Assembly (NCBI GenBank): GCA_020718265.1
Contig: DYSM01000151.1
Location: 1 to 7,145, forward strand
Direction of reading: 5' to 3'
DNA length: 7,145 nucleotides
Origin: Draconibacterium orientale
Lineage (GTDB): Bacteria; Bacteroidota; Bacteroidia; Bacteroidales; JAADGE01
The notes below the pieces were generated by a model. The model had not been told where the DNA came from, ran no database searches, and saw nothing but the letters and a program-made list of their open reading frames with translations. Shown here one piece after another: positions 6,401-7,145 of the stretch (positions are counted from its first letter, which is position 1; each line of letters begins with the position of its first letter). The position numbers and the translations under genes were made by a program.

Positions 6401-7058
6401 TTTCTTTGCGAACGATTTCGTTGGTTTCAATACACGTTTGTGCCGCATCACGTAAGCCGGATTCTGTCCAAGTGTTAAGTGTTTTGTAGTTTTGCTTACA
6501 GAGGTTTTCAATCGTTCCGCCCAGCAGTTCGGCAGCAGCTTGGTTGGCAAATACGCAGTCTGCATCGGAATTGTATATTAGTATGGGCAGCGGCGAGTTT
6601 TCCGTCAGCGTTTTGTAGCGGTTTTCCTGTTCTTGTTTTTTTTGTTTTTCTTGTTGCAGTAAAATTTCTGTTTGTCGAGCTTCCGTAATTTGCTTTGCAT
6701 TGCCGAGTAAAAGTCTCGGTTGTCCGTTTTCGTCGGTTTCGTGTATGGTGGTGTGGCAATTGAACCATAGAAATTCGCCCGATTTTGAGCGCACTCTAAA
6801 GTCATTTGTTACATACTTTTTGTCGGAGAATCGGATAAGCTCTTCAGTATCAGCAAACAGTTTCGGAATGTCGTCCGGATGGAAAAAATTGTTCGCAAAT
6901 CCCTCTTTCATAGCACTTAACTCCTCAAACGTATAACCGAGTTGTTTTTCAACTTGAGAGTTTGCATAAACGATAGAATAGGTTCGGATATCGAAAATAT
7001 AGATGATACTGTGAATCGTATCAAGTATAGATTTGAGAAAATTTTCGTCTTTATTCAT
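3480..7058 (-). CDS. Multi-PAS hybrid sensor histidine kinase with C-terminal receiver domain
   Basis: The product is a 1192-residue two-component kinase with no signal peptide or membrane segment, so it is probably cytosolic. Six PAS/PAC-type modules run in tandem: about 7-128, 147-258, 290-396, 416-531, 550-665 and 684-800, each ending in a D/Q-I-T-like boundary, with charged helical linkers such as 262-291. HisKA follows (about 820-886), with H831 in MSHEIRTP as phosphoacceptor. HATPase_c (about 930-1048) has the N box NLLTNAFKFT (946-955), G1 DTGIGI (982-987), F box FERFRQ (996-1001) and G2 GGTGLGLSI (1011-1019). The receiver (about 1068-1185) keeps E1075/D1076, phosphoacceptor D1120 in LMDIKMP, S1148 and K1169. 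All catalytic residues look intact. The family autophosphorylates on His and passes the phosphate to its own Asp; onward transfer, perhaps to an Hpt protein, is inferred, as no output domain or partner gene is in the window. Ligands of the PAS domains cannot be told. The ATG at 7058 precedes the first PAS directly; I see no consensus promoter before it. Confidence 0.95.
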   Translation of the reverse strand: MNKDENFLKSILDTIHSIIYIFDIRTYSIVYANSQVEKQLGYTFEELSAMKEGFANNFFHPDDIPKLFADTEELIRFSDKKYVTNDFRVRSKSGEFLWFNCHTTIHETDENGQPRLLLGNAKQITEARQTEILLQQEKQKKQEQENRYKTLTENSPLPILIYNSDADCVFANQAAAELLGGTIENLCKQNYKTLNTWTESGLRDAAQTCIETNEIVRKEIHTESSFGKEIWVQAHFLSLPDINDTQLMLTLTDIKQRKFAKLELERKNSELEQKNIELQNAIRQAHEISARYKVLHNASSGGIGIHDNGIILDCNQGLSDMTGYSMQELIGMNGLLLIAEDQREFVMTQILSGNEKPYESVGLRKNTTRYPLLIEGRNVPFNGKMVRSVEFRDITMQKEAEQEFLSAKKIVEEREQFFSGIYENLPLMVFLKHAKDLSFARFNKAGEELLGYSRSELIGKTDFDFFPKEQADFFTANDREVLKNKGTIVIQEEKINTKQGLKILYTRKIAIQDSNGESKFLLGISEDITEKKAIEQALIESKNQAEQSKANLQAIIENTTDSIWAVGLDYRLTYLNNVFKKEFQLSFGVELKIGSHVIDSLPEILRPLSRARYDRVFAGERFETEDSIEISPNQFQHIRVSLNPIKAGNKIIGAAFFGSDITARKHQEKEIIEAKERAEENEERLRLSMKAAKQALYDIDIPSDTTKTNDTYATMLGFNPTTFIETTEFWNKRLHPDDKDRVHQAFADYVSGKTNEYRVEFKSKTADNQWKWILSLGKIVSYDKAGKPIRMLGTHTDITKLKETELQLIAAKEKAEDGNRLKTAFLQNMSHEIRTPLNAICGFAGFLCNKNLSEEKRDNFVSIIQNSSTQLLGIVTDILTISAIETKQEKINIEIVCINDLISELITIFNQTAKRKNIAFRSKMQLSDSESQLQTDKTKLTQILTNLLTNAFKFTEKGFVEIGYNRVSNNTNAEMIEFYVKDTGIGIDKKHHEKIFERFRQADNSIQANYGGTGLGLSISKGFVELLSGDMRIESKIGQGTVFYFTLPYHKTFFADTTVKKHSQMHEHATILIAEDESINFHYIQEILSKYQLNLIHVNTGLKAVESVRKNPNIDLVLMDIKMPEMNGFEAARLIKEIRPNLPVIATSAYTLEHERKEYGNTFDDYLTKPIKENTLRERVMQYIEFGSETIL

Positions 7059-7078
7059 AAAATGAAACTCAAGTTTTG

Positions 7079-7090
7079 CACTAATTAGTG
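7079..7090. promoter_or_regulatory. Perfect 12-bp palindrome upstream of the kinase gene
   Basis: CACTAATTAGTG is fully self-complementary and lies 20 bases upstream of the kinase start codon on the reverse strand. Perfect symmetry over 12 bases with CAC/GTG ends is less likely by chance than the A/T-only repeats elsewhere. It could be an operator or part of the 5' UTR. The rest of the upstream DNA to base 7145 is AT-rich, with no TAnnTTTG match on the reverse strand, so the promoter may be non-consensus or outside the window. The role is inferred. Confidence 0.4.
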
Positions 7091-7145
7091 TTTGTAAGAA
7101 AACGTGTAAATATTTGAATTTATGTAAGTTGTAGTCATTTTTTCA

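Noticed and set aside
1..7145. CRISPR array, tRNA, rRNA, insertion sequence or toxin-antitoxin pair
   Set aside because: I saw no regularly spaced repeats, no recognisable tRNA or rRNA segments, no transposase and no small paired genes. The window does not support a defence or mobile system.

Overview
The window looks like chromosomal DNA from a member of the Bacteroidota. The DNA is AT-rich and the genes lack obvious Shine-Dalgarno sequences. One gene has a clean Bacteroidota-type promoter (TTTG near -33 and TAnnTTTG near -7). The protein set (a secreted vWA protein, an AAA_14/DUF4143-type ATPase and a very large multi-PAS hybrid histidine kinase) also fits that phylum. The genus cannot be told from the sequence.

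Layout, left to right. The window opens on an intrinsic terminator (22-52) of a gene lying off the left edge. It is followed almost at once by a forward gene for an exported von Willebrand factor A domain protein (108-1226), closed by its own terminator (1255-1287). An AT-rich spacer of about 300 bases then carries a promoter (1450-1479) overlapped by an inverted repeat, and a small palindrome in the presumed 5' UTR. These lead into a forward gene for a P-loop ATPase with a C-terminal DUF4143-like region (1532-2722), closed by a strong hairpin terminator (2800-2829). Next comes about 650 bases of AT-rich DNA with no convincing gene but several hairpins and a 14-bp direct repeat. The right half is one reverse-strand gene (7058 down to 3480) encoding a 1192-residue cytosolic hybrid sensor kinase: six PAS-type domains, HisKA, HATPase_c and a receiver. 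A perfect 12-bp palindrome lies just upstream of its start.

The three genes look like separate transcription units. The two forward genes each have their own terminator, and the kinase is convergent with the ATPase. Nothing in the sequence shows that they work together, so I do not claim a new multi-gene system. The points most worth a second look are the dyad over the ATPase promoter, the degenerate nuclease-like tail of the ATPase, the long hairpin downstream of the kinase, and the number of sensory domains on a kinase with no membrane segment and no DNA-binding output.
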